Shown here: positions 1 through 11,661 of the stretch, piece by piece | How positions within the stretch are numbered: the first letter of the stretch is position 1 | Layout: each line of letters starts with the position of its first letter | Assembly (NCBI GenBank): GCA_003344405.1 | Contig: NOWV01000020.1 | Coordinates: 372,001-436,000, forward strand | From: Trichoplax sp. H2 | Lineage: Eukaryota; Placozoa; Uniplacotomia; Trichoplacea | Reading direction: 5' to 3' | Length of the DNA stretch: 64,000 nucleotides | Notes under the pieces: model-generated | What the model was told of the DNA's origin: nothing | The model's database searches: none | Seen by the model: the letters and a program-made list of their open reading frames with translations, nothing else | Made by a program: the position numbers and the translations under genes

Positions 1-808
1 AATGAAAAAACGGAACAAGAATTCACCTCTTCCTGATATCTTTTCAATTTTGCCGTTCGAGCTAGTTTAATAAATTCGTCCCATCCCTGAATAATTGCTC
101 TGAATGTTAAAGAATTATTTATTTATTAATTTACAAGAAATAATTAACTATTTTGAAATTGTTATGATGAGAGCAGCCATTCATAATTACGATGTTTACA
201 CTTTGACATATACTGACTTTGCTATGATGAAATTAATCTTCTGTTATTACGATATTTATATTTAACTTATGCTAAAGTTTGCGATATGATAAAATCAATC
301 TTATGGTATTGCGATATTTATACTGTAACCCGCGATAAACTTTATAGTATGATAATAGCAATCTTACGATATCGCGATATTTATATTTAGCCAATGTTAA
401 ATTTTGTCATAATAAAATCGTACTGCATATCATTACGATATTTGTACCTTAATCCTTACTATACTTTGTCATATGATAAAAGCAATCTTATATTATTATT
501 TATATACTGTAACCCATGCTAAAGCTTGTTGTGACATAATCAATTTTAAGTTATTATGATATTAATACTATACATTAACCCAAGCCAAACTTTAACATAT
601 GATAAAATTAATTTTAAGTTGTTACGATATTAATACTTCAACCCAGGCCGAATTTTAACATATGATAGAATTAATTTAAGTCATTACGATATTTATACTT
701 TAACCCATGTTAAATTCTGCTAAGCTAAAATTAATGTTACGCCATTACAATATCTACATATACTGTAACCTATGCTAAACTTTATCATACGATTAAATTA
801 ATCTTTAG
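1..808. repeat. ~62-bp degenerate tandem array (about 10 copies)
   Basis: From about 165 to 805 the sequence repeats a unit of about 62 bp. Each copy has a core like ATTACGATATTTATACT, then TAACCCATGCTAAACTTT, then ATATGATAAAATTAATCTT. Cores recur near 184, 247, 309, 373, 436, 498, 558, 625, 684 and 745. Copies differ at many positions, so the array is old. The first 160 bases hold nothing I recognise. The array ends beside the stop codon of the PDZ gene, so it probably supplies that gene's 3' UTR. Confidence 0.85.
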
Positions 809-3800
809 TTACCTATTAGCGATTCCACCCGAAGTTGAAACGACCAGAGGTTCGACATATTTGTTTCGATTAAATAATTTATTATAATACGATTTCTTCT
901 TTATAGGAGATGTTTCTGTTTTGATAACAACTGCCTGTAATGGAGTTGTATTCTCAGGTTGATTATCATCCGTTGAGCCTCTATTGATTTGAATTCTTTC
1001 ACTACGCAGAGTAATGAAATTGAAAAGGTCGAAATTTAATTTATACTCTCCAATGTTATTTTAAGTTTTAGAAACTACGGATAATCCTAAATTAGAAAAC
1101 TTCAAAAGCAGGCGTGAGAGTATTTATTACGATTAATACTTCACATATTATGCTAATAACTCTATTTTGGAATAGTTCTTAAGATCTCATGCTCGTTGAT
1201 ATTGACTACTGTACACCGGATAACAAGTTGAAGCAAGTGCTAATGTTTTTAGGGGTAAAGAGAATCCTCCTATCTATCGGGTTATTCGAAGCTAGGAATT
1301 AAAACTTCCAGAATTCACTCATCGAATCAAATCGAATCAATTAGTCAAATCGGAAAATAGATGTTACTGACTAGTAACAAAACACAAAAATAATTCAAAA
1401 CTGATGTGTTACTAAACAGTAGCAAGATCAAGACTAACCCAAGCTCTTCAATCTACCAGCACACCAGCTGTAATTTCTACAGGCTTTTGCACGCAATTTA
1501 TTCTCTAAAGTATAGCACATGAAGAAATAGCTAGTTGAACTAAATTATACTACTGGATATAAGGAACTGTATCTAAATGTTGATTGTTAGCGCTAACGTT
1601 AGCTATTACATCAGCAATGAATAACATGACAGGTGCAAAATAATCTCAAAGACTTTGAAGGTTAGCGACTGTAATTTCATGATAGTGATGAAGAATATGA
1701 ATTAGGAATTAATACCTTATGATTTGTGTTCTATAGCAATTTTCAATATTACGTACTAGCATGAATTTTATAGTACATGAATATGTTATAGGTGGGTTTT
1801 CTAGCAAGCTATTGATTGGAAGTTTTTCTGAGATTTGTACAAGGTACGAAATTAAATTAAATCTGTTAAAGAACAAAAATTATAGGATAAAACATTTTTA
1901 GATGTCTCTTAATGAGATGCTGTCCATATCATATGCATATTTATATACATTGTATATACATATACATATATATTTATCGATAGATAGACTTAAAATGTAG
2001 ATAAATTTCCTCAAATAATTCATATATGGTAGTATGGAAGAAATCTTTCATTGATCTATTTCTTGCAATATTCTCGCATATATCACTAGACTGCAAAGGG
2101 ATTTTCTTAAAGGGTTCAATAATGTAAAATCTATATATGGTAGAACAGAAGCAATAAATCACATTTGTAATATTCTAGTATGCAGATAATGTGGAAGGAT
2201 TTTCCCTTATAAAGATTTAGTAACGGGAAATTCATAAATGGTAGAGCACAAGCAATCCCTCATTGATTCCCTTTTCGCAAAATTCTCGTATATACAGTAC
2301 TGCAGATATTGTGGGAAGATTTTCTCAAAAGATTCAATAACATGAAATTCATAAAAGTAAATGGTAATACGCAAGCAATCCTTCTTGGATTCCCTTTTTT
2401 GCAATACTAGGATAAAACTATGCTCTAATACTTACTCTGTCCTGACTGCAATGCAGATTAAACTCTTCTTGAAATTCTTTAGTATTTTTTCACCTTGTTC
2501 TTTTCTTTGAATAATAGTATCGTTGATGGAATAGATAATATCGCCAACTTTAAGCGGACTCTGTTCTGCTAAACTCCTCGATGTAATCTGTAGCAATCAA
2601 GTTGTAAATTCATTATTAACAAGAAAGCAGCAGGGTATTTTCCACATTATACACAACATCAATGAGTTACCCTAAATCGTCTATTAATTATAGAAGAGTC
2701 AATTTGAAAATAGAAATAACAACATACATAAGAAATATAGACGATGTGATCTTCATTTTCTCCCAAAACGAGGCCATAGCCACGTTTTCCTCCACGTAAT
2801 AAAAGAGTTCTAATATTATTTAAGTCTTTATTCAAGCCTAGAGCCATTTTGGTTTTAGGTGCAATTTCTCGAATTAATTGTTGAAATGTTTGACGACTTT
2901 GAGCATCATCATAGCTTGATATCATAATGTCTTCAGGTTTAATGACATTTTTCTCCTTCTCTTCTGCTGGATCGCTTGGTACCCAACCCTGGATAAGATT
3001 TTTACTTTTTCCTTCACCATCAGGTGATTTAGATAACGATTTAATAGCCCTAGTATGCCGAATTAATTCTTTTCTTTCCAAAACGATATCTCGCATACTT
3101 TTTTTCGAAGTTTTGCTGCTATTACTGTCTGATTCTGTACTAGCTGGTTGTTGTTTTGGGGGAAGTTCAACCAGTTCATCGACTAATTTTCGAAAGCGAG
3201 GGCTATAGGAATTTAATCCTGTTACTGCGTTAACAACGTCTTCATCTTCTGATGGCTTGCTTTTATTTTCGCTCAGTGATGATACTTCCCTTGTGGTGGA
3301 AATGACTTTTGTAACTTCTTGACTTTGATGTACAGATTCTTCTTGGCGCGATAATATCGAGCTATTGATTTGATATTGGTCATTTTCTTGCGTGGTTGTA
3401 CTCACACCATCCGCTATGGGTTGCTTCTCGTCCAGGTTAGATAGATCCATCGATGTATTTTCAGGTACTATTTGGCTTGGTGTTGTTGTAATTTTAACAT
3501 CTTCTTCTGTAGTTTGAACTGATTTCTTCTCCACATTGGTTAAAGTATTGGAGAAAAGCGAATTCTTGCTGTTGATTTCATCCACTATTGCCAACTTAGT
3601 GGGTGAGATATCAGTGCCATTTTGATCAGCTAATTTATGCCGTTCTTGGACAGTAAGACATTCTTCCGTTTGGTATTCCATTTTAGTAATGATAACTTCC
3701 GTTTTAACCGTTTCTGTTCTTTGGATAACTTGTCTTTGGACTTGTACAGTATCGGAATCATGATTTTTATCTTTCGCAGTTCGGATTTCGGTCTGTTCGA

Positions 3801-4182
3801 CAGGTAAATTCGTTACTACTGAAATGTTATCGCCTGTCAATAAATCAGTTGGAACGATGGCATGGATTCCATTTTGTAATATTTGTTCCTTTTGCTTAGT
3901 AGCAGTTAAATTTTGAATTTCATCGGCTAACTGATTATTTTCCATCTGATTTCCATTTTGTAGATGATGATCATGTACAGGTGATTGATCCATTGGTTGC
4001 TTTAAAATTACTTTCGAAATTTTCCCTATGCAAAGTAAATTGACCATTAATATGTTAGCGTTTGCTACAGCTGAAAGTATTTCTTCAGTCTTTCCTACAC
4101 TAGACTTGAATACTAATTTATGATTAACAGTCACAGATGCCATTACATATAATGAGAAATGATCCACTAAAATGAAGGCCAT
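809..4182 (-). CDS. Single-PDZ-domain protein with long disordered N-terminus
   Basis: Minus-strand gene read as three exons: 4182-2728, 2587-2436 and 980-809 (stop TAA at 811-809). Phases fit (0, then 2), giving 592 aa from the first ATG. About 450 residues are low-complexity, rich in T, E, Q, S and V, so probably unstructured. The last third carries one PDZ domain across the first splice junction. It has the ligand loop YGLVL after a GGKRG turn, then SLAEQSPLKVGDIIYSIND, the usual betaC-betaD-alphaB pattern. The tail is basic and ends GGIANR. PDZ domains bind C-terminal peptides and build membrane or junction scaffolds; the partner here is unknown. The start is uncertain. The first residues overlap a copy of the repeat that follows upstream, so the start may be the ATG at 4143-4141 or 3993-3991 (529 aa), or a further 5' exon may exist. 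I do not recognise the family beyond the PDZ. Confidence 0.75.
981..2435. other. Intron of the PDZ gene
   Basis: This 1455-base intron starts with GTAAGT on the minus strand at 2435 and ends in AG before 980. It contains a TA/CA-rich simple sequence near 1924-1976 and the degenerate repeat at 1974-2405. Nothing else coding-like is supported, though a small extra exon cannot be excluded. Confidence 0.6.
1974..2405. repeat. Degenerate tandem repeat, ~4 copies of 100-125 bp
   Basis: Recurring blocks read like GCAATATTCTCGTATAT, TGCAGATATTGTGGGAAGAT, TTCAATAACATGAAATTCAT and AAGCAATCCCTCATTGATT. The GCAATATTCT block recurs near 2067, 2167, 2277 and 2401. Two short open frames on the minus strand (62 and 65 codons) come from adjacent copies, resemble one another for that reason, and are not genes. 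Confidence 0.75.
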
Positions 4183-4840
4183 ACATCTCTTATATTTACA
4201 GTATTAATGAAGACTTAATTCTGTTTCACTGAGCAAATTTCAAGACTACGTTATCGACAGTATACGATGGTCAGATAGTTTTCTTTATTTAAGCCTTTTG
4301 GAATAGGATAATCTTAGAGAGCTCAACAAAATGTTACTAGAAGGAAGGAATACTTTATGTTGTCTATGATTAAAATTAGAATCAATTTAACGGACTTTAC
4401 TTCTTTAACTTTATATTAGATCATAACTAAAACTCTTGTAGAATCTTTTCTAAACTCGATTTGAAAGCTAAATTAGAACGATAATGGGATACAGTCGCAT
4501 AGGATGAGAAATGACCAACTAGAATGGAAGCAATGTGTCTCTAATATCTACAGTATTAATGAGAACTTTATTCTTGGAGGGCTTAATAAGATATTGCTCG
4601 AAGGGATAGAAGGAAAACATTGAGTTGTCTATGATTAAAGTGGACTGATTTGAACAGACTTTTTCAAGCTTACACTAGATCATAGCTATAACTTTAACCT
4701 TTTCTTAATTCGATTTGAATGGTAAGCTACTTTAAAAGATAATGGATGAATTGTATGGAACTCATATGAGATAGTATTAGCTAGAGTTAAGCCAATGCAT
4801 CTCTAAAATCAACAGGATTAATGAAAGGCTTAACTAGAGT
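4147..4840. repeat. Degenerate ~300-345-bp tandem repeat
   Basis: Copies begin near 4147 and 4494, with a partial copy near 4760. Shared blocks include GAGAAATGATCCACTA, ATCTACAGTATTAATGA, GTTGTCTATGATTAAA and AGATCATAACTA. The first copy overlaps the presumed first codons of the PDZ gene, which makes that gene's most upstream ATG doubtful. Confidence 0.7.
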
Positions 4841-7277
4841 CCAAAACCATGCGATCGATAAGACAAGACGGTTAAAAATTTTTCCTTCATTGATGCATCT
4901 TACTAAAGGATAGTAAACAGGATAAATCTTTTAGACCTTATTAGTAGCAATTGCGAAAGTACCATGACGTAGTGATAAATGAATTAGTCAAGAATTATTT
5001 TTAGTATATTGAAAAAATTAAACCGCGATCAATCTATTCTTGCTAGCAGCTAGAAAAGATTAACTTAAATGCTAGCAAAGTAAGCTAATCTTGGATAAGT
5101 GCCTTCTAAGTACTAAGAAATTTTCAATGTATATTTGCGATATGAGGTATCTTTTGCCTGTCTATAAGACTATGCCTTCTTGACCATTTCTGCACCATCA
5201 AATTTTCTAACTTCATGATCTCATTAGTAATTTAGATTGCTATCAGTACAGAATTTCTCAGGCTAGAATCAACATTTACTGCAGTGGCCATGCTACGGTA
5301 CTACCATGAGGATGATTTATTGGATGCAAATATCTATCGTGGCCTACTGTGTTGAAGATTTATTTAAGCAGTTATAATTTATGCATAAATACAGCTATTA
5401 ATTGCTTAGCTTGTTACTGATCTTATTCCACCTGGATTGAATTAGATATGGAGAAAAAGTTGCCATGTATAAGAATCAGCATTTATTGAATTAGCTCAGT
5501 GAACTATCTGTTCGTGATTATGCTAGATTTTAAATGTTCGTGGAATAGCTTACTCCGGGGTCATTAGGCAACATACTGGCCCTAAAAATGTTCCTGCTGC
5601 TTTTACTATCACAATAGCTACAGTGGTGGCGCTAGCTGGAATAATGATTACAATTTAATCATCATAAAGTCGAATGTCAAAGGCTTACTGTAGGCAGTAA
5701 AGCAAACTGGACAGAATGTCAGAGATTTTATAGATGGCTACCACTGCAGTGATGCAAGGAGCCTTTTTCGATAGTAATATCTAATCCCTCAATTATTATT
5801 TCATAGGTCTCAATTCTATCACTCAGGTGCTGTCATTTCTATTATAGATTAATATATGGCCATGAATCCCTCGAGAAGGGCTAAAACTGATTAGCAACGA
5901 ATAATATTTCATATCCAAATTTTGTAAAGGTGTATGTTAAGGAATATTAAGATTGTGACTAGACTGGAAAAGAAGCGATAGGTGGATGCAAATACACGAG
6001 ATGAACATCAATACTAGTAGAATAGGAAGGAATATTTTCTATCTGCATTATTTCTGCATGATGGCAACATCTGTTGCTGCAATAACTATAGCCTATTCAT
6101 CACTCATGAGTAAAATAGAACATAATTTATTACCAATGATCTCTTCAATTGGATAGCGAGACTGAGATTGGAATCCGTTATGGCTACAGTAGAAGCGATG
6201 GAATGGATATTATTCAGTAGCAATTTCTCACTTTTACCTTATCAATGGATTCTTGACCAACCTGACCTAGCAGGGAAACACAGCAATTTCTAGTTTCTAA
6301 TTAAAAGAAAATCTTGATTTAATTTCTGGATTTGTCAGTATAAAGACGTTCATCTTATTCAGTTGAAATGATAGAAATGAAGAAGGAAATCCTTCTTGAT
6401 GGAAATGTTCGTCATAGGGTCATGTAGTCTACCGTACTTACTTTGGATAGGAGTTGATTGAAGTAGTTAAATTCTTTAATTTAGTGATGATGACGATGAT
6501 AATTTACTGACTTATAGTTAAGTTCTACGCTATTAAAATGTTCTTTTCTCGCTTACATCGGCAAGGATAATTAGATTGTATTCTTGCTATAGCTAAAACA
6601 CCCTAAACAAGGCCATCAAAATAAAACGTTAACAATGGTGAAAATTAGTCAGCATAGCTCAAGTAAGACTGTTATTTTATTTTCTTCTCTTACCCCCCTT
6701 GATATTTTGTCTGGCTGTAAACTAGAAAACAATTAATTGTATCAAGGATGGGCAAAGTTAATTCTATCATCAATAGCATTCAATTTTATAAAGGTAGTGG
6801 TTAAATTGATTGACACTTTGAAGAATAGGCGAGAAAGCAGCTAATGAATACATATGTAAATGGATTGGATAGCAGACAATACAATTCTTCTTCACTTTAG
6901 AATAGAGCAATCGACGAATGTAGTGATAATTTTATCGTTAATGTTAAATACTCGAAATCATTCTCAATTGATTTCCTTCCTTTTCTAATCTTACGTATCC
7001 ATCATAGTTAAAAAAATGATGGTTATATTGAGCAATATTAATTAGGCAAAAAGGGGGAAATGGTGGGACAGCCCATTCCCGGCAGGAAAATCACTACCTT
7101 GACTCTGGTCGATAAAAAATAGTTTAATTTAATGGAAAGCTTTCATTAATTATATTATCGTGACTTAGCAATAGGCAATTGGTAATTATGAATGTATTTG
7201 AGATTTTAAAATCTTATTCACAGCAGTAGTTGCCTATAAGGTTAAGAACATGACGCTTTAAATCTCCCGTCGATAAT

Positions 7278-7373
7278 TTCCGACTTAAGCACTTAAATCA
7301 TCCTACGATGAGATAATAAAATTCTTTCCGACTTAAGCACTTAAATCATCCTGCGATGAGACAATAAAATTCT
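7278..7373. repeat. 48-bp perfect-period tandem duplication
   Basis: Two adjacent 48-base copies start TTCCGACTTAAGCACTTAAA and differ at only two positions (A/G near base 28 and T/C near base 37). The high identity marks it as much younger than the surrounding arrays. Confidence 0.9.
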
Positions 7374-7536
7374 TTCAGGGAAACTCTTAGGTCTAGGAGA
7401 CGATAGCTAAATAAATTGTTGCTATATGCATTTCAGTGCCTATCTTGGACAAGTAAATAAGTAACGTTTAGAAATTATTCCTTCTATTAGTTGACTGTTT
7501 ATTTTCTATTTCGCTGCAATGGTTAAAGCTAGATAT

Positions 7537-8240
7537 CCATTCCTCTATTTTACCTCCATATCAAGATATCCTTATTTCATCCCTTTTGAATTACCTCATC
7601 TTAGCATAAGAAAGTTATCTTAATCCCATAGAAATCACTTGCTAGCCTAAGTTTTAATTAAAGTTAAATATCCACACCTCTATTTCACCTTCATATCAAA
7701 ATATTCCAATTTCATCCCTTTTGGATTATATCATTTTAGCATAAACATTTATTGAATCTCATAGAAAACATTCCCTAGCTAAAATTTTAATTAAATTAAG
7801 TGTCTATTCCTCTATTTTACCTCTACATCAAGATATTCGTACTTCATTGCTTTTGAGTTACATCATCTCACGCATAGAAAAGTTATTTTAATCCTATAGA
7901 AATCATTCACTGGCTAAAATTTTAATTGGAGTTAAATGTCCATTCCTCTATTTCAATTCCATATCAAGATATCTATACTTTATCCCTTCTTGGATTACAT
8001 CATCTTAACATGATAAGGCTATTTTAATTCCATGATAAACATCCACTAGCCTATAGTTTAATGTACCCTAATAAAAAATCTACCTAGGTTCATTTAACAA
8101 GGACTACAAAATGTCTTATTCCATCAGATCATTAAATTACTAGATCAATATTAGATGGCCATTCCTCTGATTTTACCTCTTCATAAAGAGATATCTGCAT
8201 TGATCCCTTTTTAGATTACATCATCTTAGCTTAACAAGTT
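7537..8240. repeat. Degenerate tandem repeat, 5 copies of ~135 bp
   Basis: The block TCCATTCCTCTATTTTACC recurs near 7537, 7669, 7803, 7939 and 8155. It is followed by CATATCAAGATATCC, TTCATCCCTTTTGAATTACA, TCATCTTAGCATAA and ATAGAAATCATTCACTAGCC. Spacing is 132-136 bases except the last, which is about 216. Confidence 0.85.
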
Positions 8241-9537
8241 ATTTTAGTCATCTCTAGCCCAAATTTCTGCGTTTACTGCTACAAAATCTATCTTTGTGCT
8301 TTTGGAAGACAATTAAAATATTTTATTTCATTAGACGATTAAATATTTACTTCTTTCTACTCAATAATGGAATTTTATTATACATTCCTTAATTCGAGCT
8401 TGATCAAAATAAAAAATAATCTTATTCTATATTCCCAGAGATTTAATCATTTTTTGTTGATGCTCTTTCTATCATTTTTCTATCAATTACTGTATCTCGC
8501 TATATATTTATACGATCCGTATCCATACTGTATATTATAACAAGACATATATATCTTTAAAGACTAGTAAGAAATTTTACATAACGCCTTGTCCTATTAC
8601 ATGTATTATATAAAATTTTATCATACTAATGCTAAAGATAGATAAGCATGCAATGCCGTTTTCCCCTTTTAAATTTGTCAGTGTGGAATGAAATCTTTTC
8701 GTTTATGAATGTGCTGTCTTAATCCGCAGTAAATTATAGCCGGTGTGTCCTGGCAAGGAATTTGACTATTCTATATTGCAATGTTTAGCTTAATAAACGT
8801 TATTAAGTAGCTAGAAAACTCATTTACCAACAATTTTCCAGTCTATTCCATGGCAAATTTCTTCTGTCGGCTTATAGAAGTTCGATGGATACGACGATCA
8901 CATATTCATATGCATTGCTCTATTTCCTATTGATCAACGCGTGAAGATACGGTAGCTACTTACAATTAGGTTAAAATGGGGTCTAGATTTATAGTATTAA
9001 CTTCTCAATTTGGAGTATTGGATGATCGGAGTATCCATTATAATTACAAAACTGATCCTATTTACTGCAACTGCGATGGCTGATTGATCATGGGCATCAT
9101 TACCGAGTTCTTCTCAGCCTATAATTCTCATAGAACGACGGATTATAGATCAATTATCCAAGGGTAAATTCTGTTAATAAAGAAGTATCCACGATGTTTA
9201 CATTCTTTTTTTAGCATCGATTCACAGTTACGCATTCTTTCATCCTCTTTCCATCTATGTGTGATATTAATTTGCTTTGCTTTAACCTATTAATATCGTC
9301 TTTAAATGGTCCCTTCTGTTTACTCTTATCACTCCACTTTTTATTATACCGCATCTATCATAAATTCGAGAGGATTGGTCTCTCTGTCCACACCTCGCTA
9401 CTGGGTGGGAATATGGGCTGGAGAAAGCAGAACACTCCTCCAAATATTGATACTATCAAAAAATTCCATTCTCGTATGCTCTCTGTAGTTTTAAGCATTG
9501 TGCAACGTTTGTACATTCGGGTAGCATCTCTTGTCCA

Positions 9538-10235
9538 CTCTTGTATAATCTGCATACTACAGGTTGGTTTATTTAATTAGATGAAATGTAATTAAATGAT
9601 AGTATTGCATTGATCATCGAAAAAGTTTGGCTATTTTTTATCTACCCCATATTGAAATATATCCGACATTATCTTGTGTCCAGTCATGTATAATCTGCAT
9701 GCTACAGGTTGGTTTATTTAACTAGATGAAATGTAATTCAATAATGGTATTTCATCGATCAAGAAAAAGTTCGGTTATTTTTATTTATGCCATATTGAAA
9801 TATGAGCAGATAAATTATTATACAACCTACCTATATCCGATACTATCTTGTATCCACTTCTCTATAATCTGCATATTACCGGCCGTTTTTACGTAAACGT
9901 AAGCACGCTACCGGCCGATTTATTTAATAAGATGAAATGTAAATCAATGATAATATTTCATTGATCTTGTAAACAATTTCAGCTATTTTTATCTTTGCCA
10001 TATTGAAATATGAGTAGATGACACCACCAGTATAATTATTAAATATGTTACTTTCTAAATGAAAAAATAAATTGAAGTTGTCTAATGTATTCAATGATTG
10101 ATAAATTGGGTTGATAGCATTATCTTCTCAGATCTGCGTACAAAAATAGCCAAAATCGTTTCTATGATCAACGAAATACCATCATTTACTTATTTTTCAC
10201 CTAGTTAACAGATTGCGTTATCTACTCATGTTTAA
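9538..10235. repeat. Degenerate ~150-bp repeat: 3 direct copies plus 1 inverted
   Basis: The block TATAATCTGCATACTACAGG followed by TTTATTTAATTAGATGAAAT, ATTTCATTGATC and GCTATTTTTAT starts near 9538, 9686 and 9863. From about 10120 to 10235 the same unit occurs in reverse complement. The inverted copy could pair with the last direct copy (around 9905-10020), leaving a loop of roughly 100 bases. I see no transposase, and terminal inverted repeats with a target duplication were not defined. Confidence 0.75.
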
Positions 10236-10244
10236 AAAATTAAG

Positions 10245-10840
10245 CTCCTTTTGCTAAAACCCGAACTGATAATTGAACGATGTTGGAGTTTTAGATCTAT
10301 TTTTGAATTATGTTGGAAATCGAATCTCGATACTGTAATTGAATTAAGTGTAATCTATGCTTGTTTCCTTTAGTAATAGCGAAATATTAAAACCCTTTCG
10401 TATCAAGGTAACTGCCGATGATTGAGCGACATAAGAATTCACAAATCTAATTCTATAGAGTACAGGAAATGCAATTTCAATATTATGATTTAATAATGGT
10501 TTAGCTATGCCCGTTTCTATCAGCAATATAGCAAATATTAAGCCCTTTTTATATCACGAATCTAGCTGATGTTGGGACAACGTAAGGGCTGGTAGACCTA
10601 TTTTCTGAAGAGTGCAGGGAATTGAGTTTTAATATTATGAATCAATAGCGCTTTATCTTTGCCTATTGGTAATGTAGCGAAGTATTAAACCCCTTTAGCC
10701 ATGGCCTGAGCTGATTGAACGATATAGGAGTTTGTAGATTTATTTCTGAAATATGTTGAAAACTGAATACGAATACTGTAATTGAATTAGGTTTCAGTTA
10801 TGTTTGTTTCTGTTATTAACGTAGCAAAATATTAAATTAA
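10245..10840. repeat. Degenerate ~148-bp tandem repeat, ~4 copies
   Basis: Blocks such as GCGAAATATTAAACCCCTTT, GCTGATTGAACGATATAGGA, GTAGATTTATTTCTGAA and TACTGTAATTGAATTA recur at intervals of about 145-150 bases. Copies are strongly diverged. A 60-codon minus-strand frame at 10344-10526 lies inside and is a by-product of the repeat. Confidence 0.75.
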
Positions 10841-11506
10841 CTGCCAGTACTGGCATTAATAAAATTTTTATTCAGGCATCTTCGTTAACTCATTGATCTA
10901 CGCGTAGACATTAATTCAGTCTCCTAGCTTATTTATCAAGAAATTAGTTCTTGCAGAAAGCCCATCCATGCGTGCTTTTTCCGAGTCTCCTCCACGACCT
11001 CATTAATCAGCAAGATTGCTTGTAAGCAACTATTTAAGATAACTCAGTCAATAAATAAAATGCTTAAACCAATCAAGGTTAATTATAGTGCTTTTATTTG
11101 CTAAGCTATGAACATTAGGCAGCGATTTATAACAAAAAATAGAATCGGAGCTAAATTTTGATTAAATTAGAATGATTGAAAGCATATTTTAATGAATAAG
11201 AGTGTATTTGTAAACATATCGCTCATAAATAAAACATTGATATTATATGATAGATTACGATGAATATGATTTGATGTTTTCTTACTTTCCTTGCTTGGCT
11301 ATAAGCGTAACAGTCATCGATGCGAGATATTGTATTAATCTTGACTATAAATTAAGTGTTTCATGCTTGTTTATGTAATGCATAGGTGTTTCTTACGATA
11401 CAGATGGTGTTTTTGTAAAATTGTGTTCAATTTTTGATTTTCATTTGAGTAACGTGTTAAGATTGGAGACAGGTGAAGTTTACATGCTTAGAATACCACT
11501 AAGTAA

Positions 11507-11646
11507 GATAGAACTTCCAGCTAAATAGTGGCTGTCTTCTGTATACTCAATAACGAAATTTCACATAGAATAGCATTAAATAAAGTGGAACTAAGGCTGA
11601 GTAGTGGCTATCTTTCTTTATATAGTCAATAATGAAATTCCACGTA
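11507..11646. repeat. ~77-bp tandem duplication just past the Rab gene stop
   Basis: Two copies share GTAGTGGCT, TCTTTCT and CTCAATAACGAAATTTCAC, starting near 11507 and 11585. They lie within 160 bases downstream of the Rab stop codon on the minus strand, so they are probably in its 3' UTR or just beyond. Confidence 0.65.
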
Positions 11647-11661
11647 TGGATTGATCTATTT

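Larger units (their letters stand above)
4841..11661. other. Gene-free intergenic DNA with several repeats
   Basis: About 6.8 kb between the PDZ gene's 5' side and the 3' end of the Rab gene. I see no exon with coding-like sequence plus splice signals on either strand. Repeats at 7278-7373, 7537-8240, 9538-10235, 10245-10840 and 11507-11646 are listed separately. 4.85-7.25 kb and 8.25-9.5 kb show nothing I can assign. Confidence 0.6.

Noticed and set aside
1974-2404. Two similar minus-strand frames (62 and 65 codons) that look like a gene family
   Set aside because: Their similarity comes from adjacent tandem DNA repeats in an intron.
9257-9580. 107-codon plus-strand frame
   Set aside because: No family signal, runs into the 9.54-kb repeat, and overlapping frames on both strands look alike in composition; no splice context.
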